Positions 6,200-12,479 of a DNA stretch of 13,946 bases are shown one piece after another. The DNA is taken from positions 1 through 13,946 of the forward strand of contig JBPCOB010000013.1 of NCBI GenBank assembly GCA_051000715.1. Reading direction: 5' to 3'. Numbering within the stretch: position 1 is the stretch's first letter; every line of letters starts with the position of its first letter. The stretch is from JBPCOB01 sp051000715 (GTDB taxonomy: Bacteria; Actinomycetota; Actinomycetes; JALYNC01). A program made the translations under genes and the position numbers. Below the pieces are notes generated by a model that ran no database searches, had not been told where the DNA came from, and saw only the letters and a program-made list of their open reading frames with translations.

Positions 6200-7078
6200 T
6201 CAGCGGGCCAGGCATCGCGCGAGCACCTCGCGGGCGAGCTCGCGGTAGGCCTCCGCCCCGGTCGAGCCCGGCGCGTACGTCAGAATCGGCTCGCCGGCGA
6301 CCGTGCTCTCGGCGAACCGGACGGTGCGCCGGATGACCGTGTGGAAGACCTTGTCGCCGAGCGGTCCGTTGATCACGCTGGCCAGCACCTCACGGCCGTG
6401 CAGCGTGCGGCCGTCGTACATGGTGGCCAGGACGCCGTCCACCTCGAGGTCGGGGTTCAATCGCTCCTGCACCTTGCCAATCGTGTCCATCAGCAGGGCG
6501 AACCCGCGGAGCGCGAAGTACTCGCACTCCAGCGGCACGATGACCCCGTCGGAGGCGGCCAGCACGTTGAGGGTCAGCAGGCCCAGCGACGGCTGGCAGT
6601 CGATCAGCACCGCGTCGTAGCCCGGTAGCAGTGGCCGCAGCGCCCGGGCCAGCGTCTGTTCACGGGCCACCTCGTTGACCAGATGCAGCTCGGCGCCGGA
6701 CAGGTCGATGTTGCTCGGCAGCAGGTCCAGGCCGGCCACCTTGGTCTCGAGCACCGCGGCGGCGGCCGGCACGTTCCGGTCGAGAAGGACGTCGTACACG
6801 GTCTGGTCCAAGGTGTTGGGCTGAAAGCCGAGGCCGACGGAGAGCGCTCCCTGCGGGTCGAAGTCGACCAGCAGCACCCGCCGGCCGTACTCCGCCAGGG
6901 CGGCTCCCAGGTTGATCGTCGTCGTCGTCTTGCCGACGCCACCCTTCTGGTTGCACAGGGCCAGCACCCGCGCCGGGCCGTGGACGGTCAGCGGCGCCGG
7001 CTCGGGAAAGTGCGGAGTCGCCCGGCCGGTGGGGCCGAGCGCCTCGACAACAGGCGCGCCGGAGCCGGACGTCGACAT
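6200..7078 (-). CDS. parA: ParA-family chromosome-partitioning ATPase (orphan ParA)
   Basis: This 292-residue protein is a ParA/Soj-type deviant Walker ATPase. The Walker A motif KGGVGKTTT (45-53) has the signature lysine 45. It is followed by LLVDFDPQGALSVGLG (Walker A' with DFDPQG), and LIDCQPSLGLLTLNVLAASDGVIVPLECEYFALRG (Walker B and following). The first 37 residues are a low-complexity, proline-rich extension. I chose ATG 7078; an alternative GTG at 7129 would overlap the xerD stop and add 17 residues. No Shine-Dalgarno stands before ATG 7078, but a -10-like TAAGTT ends seven bases upstream, so a leaderless transcript is possible. No parB is adjacent; like Rv1708 of M. tuberculosis, it is linked to scpA/scpB instead. 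It is probably distinct from the origin-proximal ParA. Confidence 0.93.
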   Translation of the reverse strand: MSTSGSGAPVVEALGPTGRATPHFPEPAPLTVHGPARVLALCNQKGGVGKTTTTINLGAALAEYGRRVLLVDFDPQGALSVGLGFQPNTLDQTVYDVLLDRNVPAAAAVLETKVAGLDLLPSNIDLSGAELHLVNEVAREQTLARALRPLLPGYDAVLIDCQPSLGLLTLNVLAASDGVIVPLECEYFALRGFALLMDTIGKVQERLNPDLEVDGVLATMYDGRTLHGREVLASVINGPLGDKVFHTVIRRTVRFAESTVAGEPILTYAPGSTGAEAYRELAREVLARCLAR

Positions 7079-7085
7079 GGCGATA

Positions 7086-7091
7086 AACTTA
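7086..7091 (-). promoter_or_regulatory. Possible -10 element for leaderless parA mRNA
   Basis: TAAGTT on the minus strand fits the actinobacterial TANNNT -10 consensus and ends seven bases before ATG 7078, so transcription would start at or next to the A of the ATG. I see no good -35 hexamer at 16-18 bp. The 37-bp gap between xerD and parA is otherwise unexplained. Confidence 0.35.
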
Positions 7092-7115
7092 CAGGGGACG
7101 GCCCGCGCCGACGGG

Positions 7116-8048
7116 TCAGCCGAGAGCACGGGGATGGGCCATCGCGTAGACCTCGCGGAGCCGGTCGACGGTGACCAACGTGTAGACCTGGGTGGTTGTC
7201 ACGGAGGCATGGCCGAGCAGCTCCTGGACCACCCTTACGTCGGCGCCACCGTCGAGCAGGTGGGTGGCGAAGGAGTGCCGGAGCGTGTGCGGCGAGATCG
7301 CGCCACCAAGGCCGGCCCGCTCGGCGGCAGCCCGCAGCACCGCCCACCCGCTCTGCCGCGACAGCGGCCCGCCCCGGGCGTTCAGGAACAACGCGGGGCT
7401 CCCCCGGCCGGCTGCTGCCAGCGCCGGCCTTCCGCGGACCAGGTAGGACTCGACCGCCGCCCGGGCGTAGCTACCGACCGGGACGACCCGGTCCCGGCCA
7501 CCCTTACCGGCCAGCCGGACGACGGCCTCCGCCCTGTCGAGGTCATCGACGGCCAGCCCGACCGCCTCGGTGATTCGCGCGCCGGTGCCGTAGAGCAGCT
7601 CGAGCAGCGCCCGGTCTCGCAGCGACCTCGGCGTCTGGTCGAGCCCCGCCGCCTCGAGCAGTGCGCTGACCTCGGCGACCGCGATCGCCTTGGGCAGCCG
7701 CTGGGGTGGGGTCGGGGGTCGTATGTCGTGAGCCGGGTCGAGGGTGGTCGTCCCCTCCCGGAGGGCGAAGCGGTGCAGCCCGCGGACGGCGGTCACGGCC
7801 CGACCCGCCGAGCTCGCGGCCAGCGCCGGGCGGTCGGCGTCACCCTCCCGCAGTCGGGCGAGAAACTCGGCGACATCGGCCTCGACGACGTCGGCCAGCG
7901 TCGTCCGGCCGCGGCCGGCGAGCAACTCCGCGTAGCGGTGCAGGTCGCGGCGGTAAGCCATGAGCGTGTTGGTCGCCAGTCCGCGTTCGACCGCGAGGTG
8001 GTCGAGATAACCCCGGACGGTCGCCTCGACCGGGGGGCCATCCGTCAG
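7116..8048 (-). CDS. xerD: Tyrosine recombinase XerD
   Basis: XerD with XerC resolves chromosome dimers at dif. Counting from CTG 8048 the protein has 310 residues, the size of the M. tuberculosis XerD. The N-terminal core-binding domain (about 9-100; VRGYLDHLAVERGLATNTLMAYRRDL) precedes the catalytic domain. All active-site residues are present: Arg158 (GTGARITE), Lys182 (AGKGGRDR), His254 and Arg257 (HTLRHSF), His280 (LLGHAS) and nucleophile Tyr289 (VYT). The start is unusual: no ATG, GTG or TTG occurs in frame between the ald coding region far upstream (8285) and the internal ATG at residue 30, which would destroy the core-binding domain. CTG 8048 forms a CTGA overlap with the ald stop, like its neighbours' NTGA overlaps. 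A sequence error is the alternative. XerC is the less likely paralogue given the context. Confidence 0.93.
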   Translation of the reverse strand: MTDGPPVEATVRGYLDHLAVERGLATNTLMAYRRDLHRYAELLAGRGRTTLADVVEADVAEFLARLREGDADRPALAASSAGRAVTAVRGLHRFALREGTTTLDPAHDIRPPTPPQRLPKAIAVAEVSALLEAAGLDQTPRSLRDRALLELLYGTGARITEAVGLAVDDLDRAEAVVRLAGKGGRDRVVPVGSYARAAVESYLVRGRPALAAAGRGSPALFLNARGGPLSRQSGWAVLRAAAERAGLGGAISPHTLRHSFATHLLDGGADVRVVQELLGHASVTTTQVYTLVTVDRLREVYAMAHPRALG

Positions 8049-9160
8049 TGCAGCACCGAGTCCAGCTGGACTGGCTCGAGTCCGTGCGCCTCGGCGACCG
8101 ACGGGTAGGTGATCTGGCCGTCGGCGACGTTGACGCCCAGCGCCAGCGCCGGGTCGGCCCGCACCGCCCGGGTGACGCCGAGCTCGGCGATCGCCAGCGC
8201 GTAGGGCAGCGTCACGTTGGTGAGCGCGTACGTCGATGTGTGCGGCACCGCGCCCGGCATGTTGGCCACGCAGTAGAAGAGGCACTCGGCGACCTTGAAC
8301 GTCGGGTCGGAGTGCGTGGTCGGCCGGGTCGACTCGAAGCAGCCGCCCTGGTCGACGGAGATGTCGACGAGCACCGCGCCCGGCTTCATTCGCGACACCA
8401 GCTCGTCGCTGACCAGGGTGGGTGCCTTCGCCCCTGGCACCAGCACCGCGCCGATCACCATGTCGGCGTCCAGGCAGGCCCGTTCGACTTCGTAGGCGTT
8501 GGAGGCCACGGTCTGCAAGTGACCTTGGTAGATGCGGTCGGCGTCACGCAGCTTGGACACGTTGAGGTCGAGCAGCAGCACCTCGGCCTGCATGCCCAGC
8601 GCGATCGCGGCGGCGTTCATCCCGGATACGCCGGCACCGAGGACCACCACCTTGGCGGCGTACACCCCGGAGACCCCGCCCATGAGGACGCCGCGCCCGC
8701 CGGCGTCACGCTGCAGGGTGTAGGCGCCGACCTGCGGAGCCATCCGGCCGGCCACCTCGGACATCGGCGCGAGCAGCGGCAGGGAGCGGTCGGGCAGCTG
8801 GACGGTCTCGTAGGCGATCGCGGTGATTCCCGAGCTGATCAGGGCGTCGGTGCACTCGCGCGACGCGGCCAGGTGCAGGTAGGTGAACAGGGCCTGACCC
8901 GGGCGCATCCGGTGGAACTCCGAGGCGACCGGCTCCTTGACCTTGAGGACGAGGTCCGCCTCGGCCCAGACGTCGTCTGCGCTGCCGAGGATCGACGCGC
9001 CGGCCGCGGTGAAGTACTCGTCCGGGATCGACGAGCCGAGGCCGGCTTCCTTCTCGACGTAGACCTCGTGGCCGGCCCGGACCAGCTCGTTGACGCCCGC
9101 GGGGGTGATGGCGACGCGGTACTCGTTGTCCTTGACCTCGTGCGGAATTCCGACCTTCAC
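8045..9160 (-). CDS. ald: Alanine dehydrogenase
   Basis: Ald interconverts L-alanine and pyruvate plus ammonia with NAD(H). From GTG 9160 the protein has 371 residues, exactly the length of the M. tuberculosis enzyme. The substrate and catalytic residues fall at the same numbers: Arg15 (NEYRVA), Lys75 (KVKEP), His96 (YLHLA) and Asp270 (ISVDQGG). The dinucleotide-binding loop GAGVSG is at 175-180 with LLLDLN after it. I chose GTG 9160 for the canonical N-terminus MKVGIPHEVKDNEYR; the frame is open to ATG 9205, which would add a non-homologous tail. An AAGGGCGG stretch serves as ribosome-binding site. It diverges from the plus-strand gene at 9317 and overlaps xerD by CTGA, so it may be the first gene of the long downstream series. 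Confidence 0.96.
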   Translation of the reverse strand: MKVGIPHEVKDNEYRVAITPAGVNELVRAGHEVYVEKEAGLGSSIPDEYFTAAGASILGSADDVWAEADLVLKVKEPVASEFHRMRPGQALFTYLHLAASRECTDALISSGITAIAYETVQLPDRSLPLLAPMSEVAGRMAPQVGAYTLQRDAGGRGVLMGGVSGVYAAKVVVLGAGVSGMNAAAIALGMQAEVLLLDLNVSKLRDADRIYQGHLQTVASNAYEVERACLDADMVIGAVLVPGAKAPTLVSDELVSRMKPGAVLVDISVDQGGCFESTRPTTHSDPTFKVAECLFYCVANMPGAVPHTSTYALTNVTLPYALAIAELGVTRAVRADPALALGVNVADGQITYPSVAEAHGLEPVQLDSVLH

Positions 9161-9316
9161 CGGTCCGCCCTTCTCGGCGCCTGCGGGCACCGCTCCGTGC
9201 CGCATTCTAGGCGCGCTGGTGGCGGAGGCGGGTGCGATCGCGGAGGCCAGCGGTGCTCAGGGCGTCATGCGTCAGGTAAACGGGTCGGAAGAGGTGGACG
9301 CGGGCAGAGGCGGCCC
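9161..9316. promoter_or_regulatory. Divergent intergenic region between ald and the membrane-protein gene
   Basis: The 156 bp must hold promoters for both directions. On the minus strand a TAGAAT (9209-9204) fits a -10 element and would start transcription about 37 bases before the ald GTG; I find no matching -35. On the plus strand I find no convincing -10. GAGG at 9307-9310 is a good ribosome-binding site for ATG 9317. Confidence 0.5.
9204..9209 (-). promoter_or_regulatory. Candidate -10 box for ald
   Basis: TAGAAT on the minus strand matches the TANNNT consensus and sits in the only plausible place between the divergent genes. The expected -35 position (about 9227-9232) reads cccgcc, which is poor, so activation by a regulator would be needed if this is the promoter. 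Confidence 0.35.
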
Positions 9317-9320
9317 ATGA
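9267..9320 (+). CDS. Possible 17-residue leader ORF before the membrane-protein gene
   Basis: ATG 9267 opens a short frame, MRQVNGSEEVDAGRGGP, whose TGA overlaps the ATG of the next gene as ATGA. A weak AGGG precedes it. The composition carries no obvious attenuation signal such as a run of one amino acid. It could couple translation to the downstream gene, or be chance, since the stronger ribosome-binding site GAGG lies inside it and serves 9317 directly. Confidence 0.25.
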   Translation: MRQVNGSEEVDAGRGGP

Positions 9321-9922
9321 AGCTCTACGCCGAAGTGCCCGGGCGGCGCGGCCGCCAGATCGTGCTCGACCTCCTCGTGCTTGCGTGGGCGCTGCTGTGG
9401 GTCAAGATCGCTTTTGTGGTGCACGACTTGGTGCGGCACTTGGGGGCACCCGGTAAGGCGTTGGAGAACGCCGGCGGCCGGCTGTCGGAATCACTCGGCG
9501 AAGCTGCCGACAAAGTGAAGGACGTGCCGCTGGCCGGCGATGCGCTGCGCCGCCCGCTCCGGGCTGCCGGCGACGCCGGTCGCTCCCTGGCCGACGTCGG
9601 CGCGGGCCAGCAGACCGCGGTCAACCGGCTGGCGCTCGCCCTCGCGCTAGTTGTAGTGATCGCGCCGGTGCTCGCCGTACTGCTCCGCTACCTGCCCGAC
9701 CGGCTGCGCTGGATCCGCGACGCATCGGCGGCCAACCGGCTCCGCGAGACCGCCGGAGACCTCGACCTGTTCGCGATCCGGGCGCTCGCGCATCAGCCGC
9801 TGTCCTCGCTGGCCCGGCTCGGCCCGGACCCGGCCGGGGCCTACCTGCGTCAAGAGCCAGGTGCGGTACGTGCGCTGGCCGAACTCGAGCTCGCGGCGCT
9901 GGGACTGACCCCGAACCGCTAG
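9317..9922 (+). CDS. Conserved-type membrane protein of unknown function, two TM segments
   Basis: This is the only intact plus-strand gene of the window, 201 residues from ATG 9317 with GAGG six bases upstream. I do not recognise a named domain. The N-terminus (1-14) is short and basic. A membrane segment spans about 15-38 (IVLDLLVLAWALLWVKIAFVVHDLV), then comes a polar, charged amphipathic loop of about 65 residues (40-103). A second membrane segment lies at about 104-126, with a basic cytoplasmic tail rich in Arg and Leu (127-201). The positive charges place both termini in the cytoplasm and the loop outside. Codon use and GC content match the neighbours, so recent transfer is unlikely. 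It diverges from ald and converges on the Nudix gene, so it is transcribed on its own. Confidence 0.8.
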   Translation: MKLYAEVPGRRGRQIVLDLLVLAWALLWVKIAFVVHDLVRHLGAPGKALENAGGRLSESLGEAADKVKDVPLAGDALRRPLRAAGDAGRSLADVGAGQQTAVNRLALALALVVVIAPVLAVLLRYLPDRLRWIRDASAANRLRETAGDLDLFAIRALAHQPLSSLARLGPDPAGAYLRQEPGAVRALAELELAALGLTPNR

Positions 9923-9936
9923 ACCCGCCCCGCGAG

Positions 9937-9952
9937 GTCGGCCCGGGCCGAC
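9937..9952. terminator. Perfect 16-bp palindrome between convergent genes
   Basis: GTCGGCCCGGGCCGAC is perfectly symmetrical and lies in the 32-bp gap between the stop of the membrane-protein gene (9922) and the stop of the Nudix gene (9955). As RNA it folds in either direction into a six-bp stem with a CCGG loop. There is no T tract, as in many actinobacterial terminators, so a bidirectional hairpin terminator is the simplest reading; a protein-binding palindrome is the alternative. Confidence 0.5.
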
Positions 9953-9954
9953 GG

Positions 9955-10596
9955 TCACCCGACCTGGCCCGGGGAGCCGGCGGGACGTTCCGACCAGGGG
10001 GCGTCCACCGGACGCAGGCCCGAGTAGCCGGTCGCCCGGGCGGCAACCGCGGCCAGTACGCCGGCGACGGTCGCCGGGTTGTGCAGCCGGGCGGCGAGTA
10101 CGCCGGCCAAGACCTCATCCAGCGGCAGCCAGGTGACCGGCATGTTGGCCTCTTCGTCCTCGCCGGCGAAGCGCTCGTCGTCCACCACCGGCGTCAGGTC
10201 GCGGGCCAGATAGATCCGCATCGCCTCGTCCGACATCCCGGGCGAGGTGTAGAAGTCGACCAGCACCGCCCAGTCGCCGGCCCGGTAGCCGGCCTCCTCG
10301 TACAGCTCGCGGGCCGCGGTCTCGTGCGGCGGCTCACCGTCGACGTCGAGCAGCCCCGCCGGCGGCTCCCACAGAAGTCGGCCGGGACAATGCCGGTACT
10401 GCTGGACGAGCAGCACCCGCTCCTGCTCGTCCAGTGCGATGACCGCAACCGCACCGGGATGGACCACGACGTCCCGGTGGACGGTCGAACCCGACGGCAT
10501 CCTCACCGCGTCGGTGCGGACGCGGATCACGCCGCCGCGAAAGCGCTCCTCGCGATGAATCACCGGATAGGACGCCGGGGCATCGGCCAGGATCAC
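9955..10596 (-). CDS. Nudix hydrolase, ADP-ribose pyrophosphatase family
   Basis: The product is 213 residues and cytoplasmic. It resembles the actinobacterial ADP-ribose pyrophosphatases (M. tuberculosis Rv1700, also next to pyrG), which split ADP-ribose into AMP and ribose-5-phosphate with divalent metal. The Nudix box runs from Gly81 to Gly103 (GLLDVDGEPPHETAARELYE with EAGY after it) and holds REL and EE metal ligands. The first spacing is one residue longer than the strict GX5E consensus, which I also associate with this subfamily. YTSPGMSDE (116-124) downstream of the box is typical of ADP-ribose-specific members. The start GTG 10596 overlaps the pyrG TGA as GTGA; the frame stays open far upstream, but that is antisense-like shadow of pyrG. 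Substrate assignment is inference. Confidence 0.92.
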   Translation of the reverse strand: MILADAPASYPVIHREERFRGGVIRVRTDAVRMPSGSTVHRDVVVHPGAVAVIALDEQERVLLVQQYRHCPGRLLWEPPAGLLDVDGEPPHETAARELYEEAGYRAGDWAVLVDFYTSPGMSDEAMRIYLARDLTPVVDDERFAGEDEEANMPVTWLPLDEVLAGVLAARLHNPATVAGVLAAVAARATGYSGLRPVDAPWSERPAGSPGQVG

Positions 10597-12305
10597 GAGC
10601 GGGAGCGGCTCGGCTCGGTGTCCGCCAGCGTGACACCGGCCACGGCGCTCCCCCGCCGCTCGGCGCGAGCCACCGCCGCGGCCACGAACGCGCGGAACAG
10701 GGGGTGCGCCCGGGTCGGGCGGCTGCGCAGCTCGGGGTGCGCCTGCGTGCCCACGAAGAACGGGTGCTCCGAGCGCGGCAGCTCCGCGATCTCGACCAGC
10801 CGGCCGTCCGGCGAGGTGCCGGAGAAGACCAGGCCGGCCTCCTCCAGCCGTGACCGGTAGGCGTTGTTGACCTCGTAGCGGTGGCGGTGGCGGTCGTCGA
10901 CGTACGCCTCGCCGTAGGCCTCGCCGGCGACCGAGCCGGCCAGCAGCCGGGTCGGCCAGCGACCCAGCCGCATGGTGCCGCCCATGTCGCGCTTGCCGGC
11001 GACCACGTCGCGCTGGTCGGCCATCGTCGCGATCACCGGGTACGGCGTCGCGGGATCGAACTCGGCGGAGTTCGCGGCGGTCAGCCCGCCCCGGTGCCGC
11101 GCGACCTCGATCACCATGCACTGCAGCCCCAGGCACAGTCCCAGGGTCGGGATGCCGTGCTCCCGGGCGTGCCGGATCGCGCCGACCTTGCCCTCGATCC
11201 CCCTTACGCCGAACCCGCCCGGCACCAGGACGCCGTCCACGCCGTTGAGCTCGTCGGCCGCGCCCGCCGCCGTCTCGCAGGAGTCGCTGGTCACCCAGCG
11301 GATCTCCACCCGGGCGTCGGCTGCGAAGCCGCCCGCCCGCAGTGCCTCGGTCACCGACAGGTAGGCGTCGGGCAGGTCGACGTACTTGCCGACCAGCGCG
11401 ACCGTCACCGCCTTGGCTGGTGCGTGCACCCGGCGGAGCAGGTCGTCCCAGGCGGTCCAGTCCACGTCGCGGAACGGCAGCCGGAGCCGGCGTACGACGT
11501 AGGCGTCGAGACCCTCGCCGTGCAGCACCTTGGGGATGTCGTAGATCGACGGCGCGTCGGTGGCGGAGACGACCGCCTCCTCGTCGACGTCGCACATCAG
11601 GCTCACCTTGCGCTTCAGCGCGACCGGGATCGGACGGTCCGATCGGCAGACGATGGCGTCCGGCGCGATGCCGATCGAACGTAGGGCCGCGACCGAGTGC
11701 TGCGTGGGCTTGGTCTTGAGCTCGCCCGACGGGCCGATGGAGGGGATCAGCGAGACGTGCAGGAAGAAGCAGTTGTCCCGACCGACGTCCTGTCGGACCT
11801 GGCGGATCGCCTCGAGGAACGGCAGCGACTCGATGTCGCCGACGGTGCCGCCCACCTCAGTGATCACGACGTCGACGTGGCTCTCGGCCACCTCACGGAT
11901 CCGCGACTTGATCTCGTTGGTGATGTGCGGAATCACCTGGACGGTGTCGCCGAGGTACTCCCCGCGCCGCTCCTTGGCGATCACCGACGAGTAGACCTGG
12001 CCGGTCGTCACGTTGGCAGAGCCGTGCAGGTCGACGTCGAGAAAGCGCTCGTAGTGCCCGACGTCGAGGTCGGTCTCCGCGCCGTCCTCGGTGACGAAGA
12101 CCTCACCGTGCTGGAACGGGTTCATCGTGCCGGGGTCGACGTTGAGGTAGGGGTCGAGCTTCTGCATGGTGACCCGCAGGCCTCGCGACTTGAGCAGGCT
12201 GCCCAGGCTGGAGGCGGTCAGCCCCTTTCCGAGGGACGAGGCGACTCCTCCGGTGACGAAGAGGTGCTTGGTCGGCCCGGATGACAAGTGCGGCGAAGCG
12301 GCCAA
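10593..12305 (-). CDS. pyrG: CTP synthase (glutamine-hydrolysing)
   Basis: PyrG converts UTP to CTP using ATP and glutamine ammonia. From TTG 12305 the protein has 570 residues. The N-terminal amidoligase domain carries KHLFVTGGVASSLGKGLTASSLG (13-35, P-loop at 19-28), the UTP/Mg region KLDPYLNVDPGTMNPFQHGEV, and ITEVGGTVGDIES. The glutaminase domain begins near 300 and has PGGFGVRG (362-369), nucleophile Cys391 (GLCLGLQ), and His523/Glu525 (AHPE). I chose TTG 12305 because GGGAG (12315-12311) lies five bases upstream and the N-terminus then has normal length; ATG 12425 would add 40 Arg/Ser-rich residues not seen in the family. It overlaps the Nudix gene by GTGA, so the two are probably one transcript. 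Confidence 0.97.
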   Translation of the reverse strand: MAASPHLSSGPTKHLFVTGGVASSLGKGLTASSLGSLLKSRGLRVTMQKLDPYLNVDPGTMNPFQHGEVFVTEDGAETDLDVGHYERFLDVDLHGSANVTTGQVYSSVIAKERRGEYLGDTVQVIPHITNEIKSRIREVAESHVDVVITEVGGTVGDIESLPFLEAIRQVRQDVGRDNCFFLHVSLIPSIGPSGELKTKPTQHSVAALRSIGIAPDAIVCRSDRPIPVALKRKVSLMCDVDEEAVVSATDAPSIYDIPKVLHGEGLDAYVVRRLRLPFRDVDWTAWDDLLRRVHAPAKAVTVALVGKYVDLPDAYLSVTEALRAGGFAADARVEIRWVTSDSCETAAGAADELNGVDGVLVPGGFGVRGIEGKVGAIRHAREHGIPTLGLCLGLQCMVIEVARHRGGLTAANSAEFDPATPYPVIATMADQRDVVAGKRDMGGTMRLGRWPTRLLAGSVAGEAYGEAYVDDRHRHRYEVNNAYRSRLEEAGLVFSGTSPDGRLVEIAELPRSEHPFFVGTQAHPELRSRPTRAHPLFRAFVAAAVARAERRGSAVAGVTLADTEPSRSRS

Positions 12306-12310
12306 CTGAA

Positions 12311-12315
12311 CTCCC
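12311..12315 (-). promoter_or_regulatory. Shine-Dalgarno site deciding the pyrG TTG start
   Basis: GGGAG on the minus strand precedes TTG 12305 by five bases. It supports the TTG start over the in-frame ATG at 12425, which lies before or at the candidate promoter. Confidence 0.6.
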
Positions 12316-12358
12316 GTGGTCGGTCCCGGTGGTGGGATGCTGCGGCGGTCGGATCGCT

Positions 12359-12381
12359 CGAGCCCGGCTGAGCGGGGCTCG
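12359..12381 (-). promoter_or_regulatory. GC-rich hairpin in the pyrG leader
   Basis: CGAGCCC (12359-12365) and GGGCTCG (12375-12381) form a perfect seven-bp stem with a nine-base loop, about 20-45 bases into the predicted leader. No T tract follows on the minus strand. It could be an attenuator-like element or a simple RNA-stability hairpin; no reiterated initiation tract (such as the G run of the Bacillus pyrG leader) is visible. Confidence 0.35.
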
Positions 12382-12408
12382 CGGCGTGTCGACCGTCCAC
12401 GGGATTCG

Positions 12409-12414
12409 ATCCTA
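12409..12414 (-). promoter_or_regulatory. Candidate -10 box for pyrG
   Basis: TAGGAT on the minus strand fits TANNNT and lies about 104 bases upstream of the TTG start, giving a leader of roughly 97 nt. The -35 zone (12432-12437, tcggga) is a poor match. The gap between mctB and pyrG (12306-12479, 174 bp) is long for this region, which supports a separate promoter. Confidence 0.4.
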
Positions 12415-12434
12415 CCAAGGCTCACGGACCTTCC

Positions 12435-12465
12435 CGACCGCCGCGCCGGAAGCCACGGCCGGTCG
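12435..12465 (-). terminator. Weak hairpin behind mctB, possible terminator
   Basis: CGACCG (12435-12440) pairs with CGGTCG (12460-12465), and an inner GCCG/CGGC pair (12445-12448 and 12456-12459) extends it with a four-base bulge. It lies 15-45 bases after the mctB stop and before the candidate pyrG promoter. There is no T tract, and in such GC-rich DNA hairpins of this size arise by chance. Confidence 0.25.
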
Positions 12466-12479
12466 AGCCCGTCGAGACC

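Noticed and set aside
8049..8285. ATG-started extension of xerD
   Set aside because: It would overlap ald by 240 bases and encode Arg/Gly/Ala-rich sequence that is not part of any Xer recombinase.
8048..9922. 624-codon plus-strand open frame
   Set aside because: Its first 1.2 kb is antisense to ald, with His/Gly/Arg-rich shadow composition; only the final 201 codons from ATG 9317 are a real gene with a ribosome-binding site and membrane segments.
10597..11595. Upstream extension of the Nudix frame
   Set aside because: It is an Arg/Gly/Pro-rich shadow of pyrG in another frame; the Nudix gene starts at GTG 10596 with the GTGA overlap.
12306..12425. ATG 12425 as pyrG start
   Set aside because: It adds 40 residues unlike the family and lies at the candidate promoter; TTG 12305 has a ribosome-binding site.
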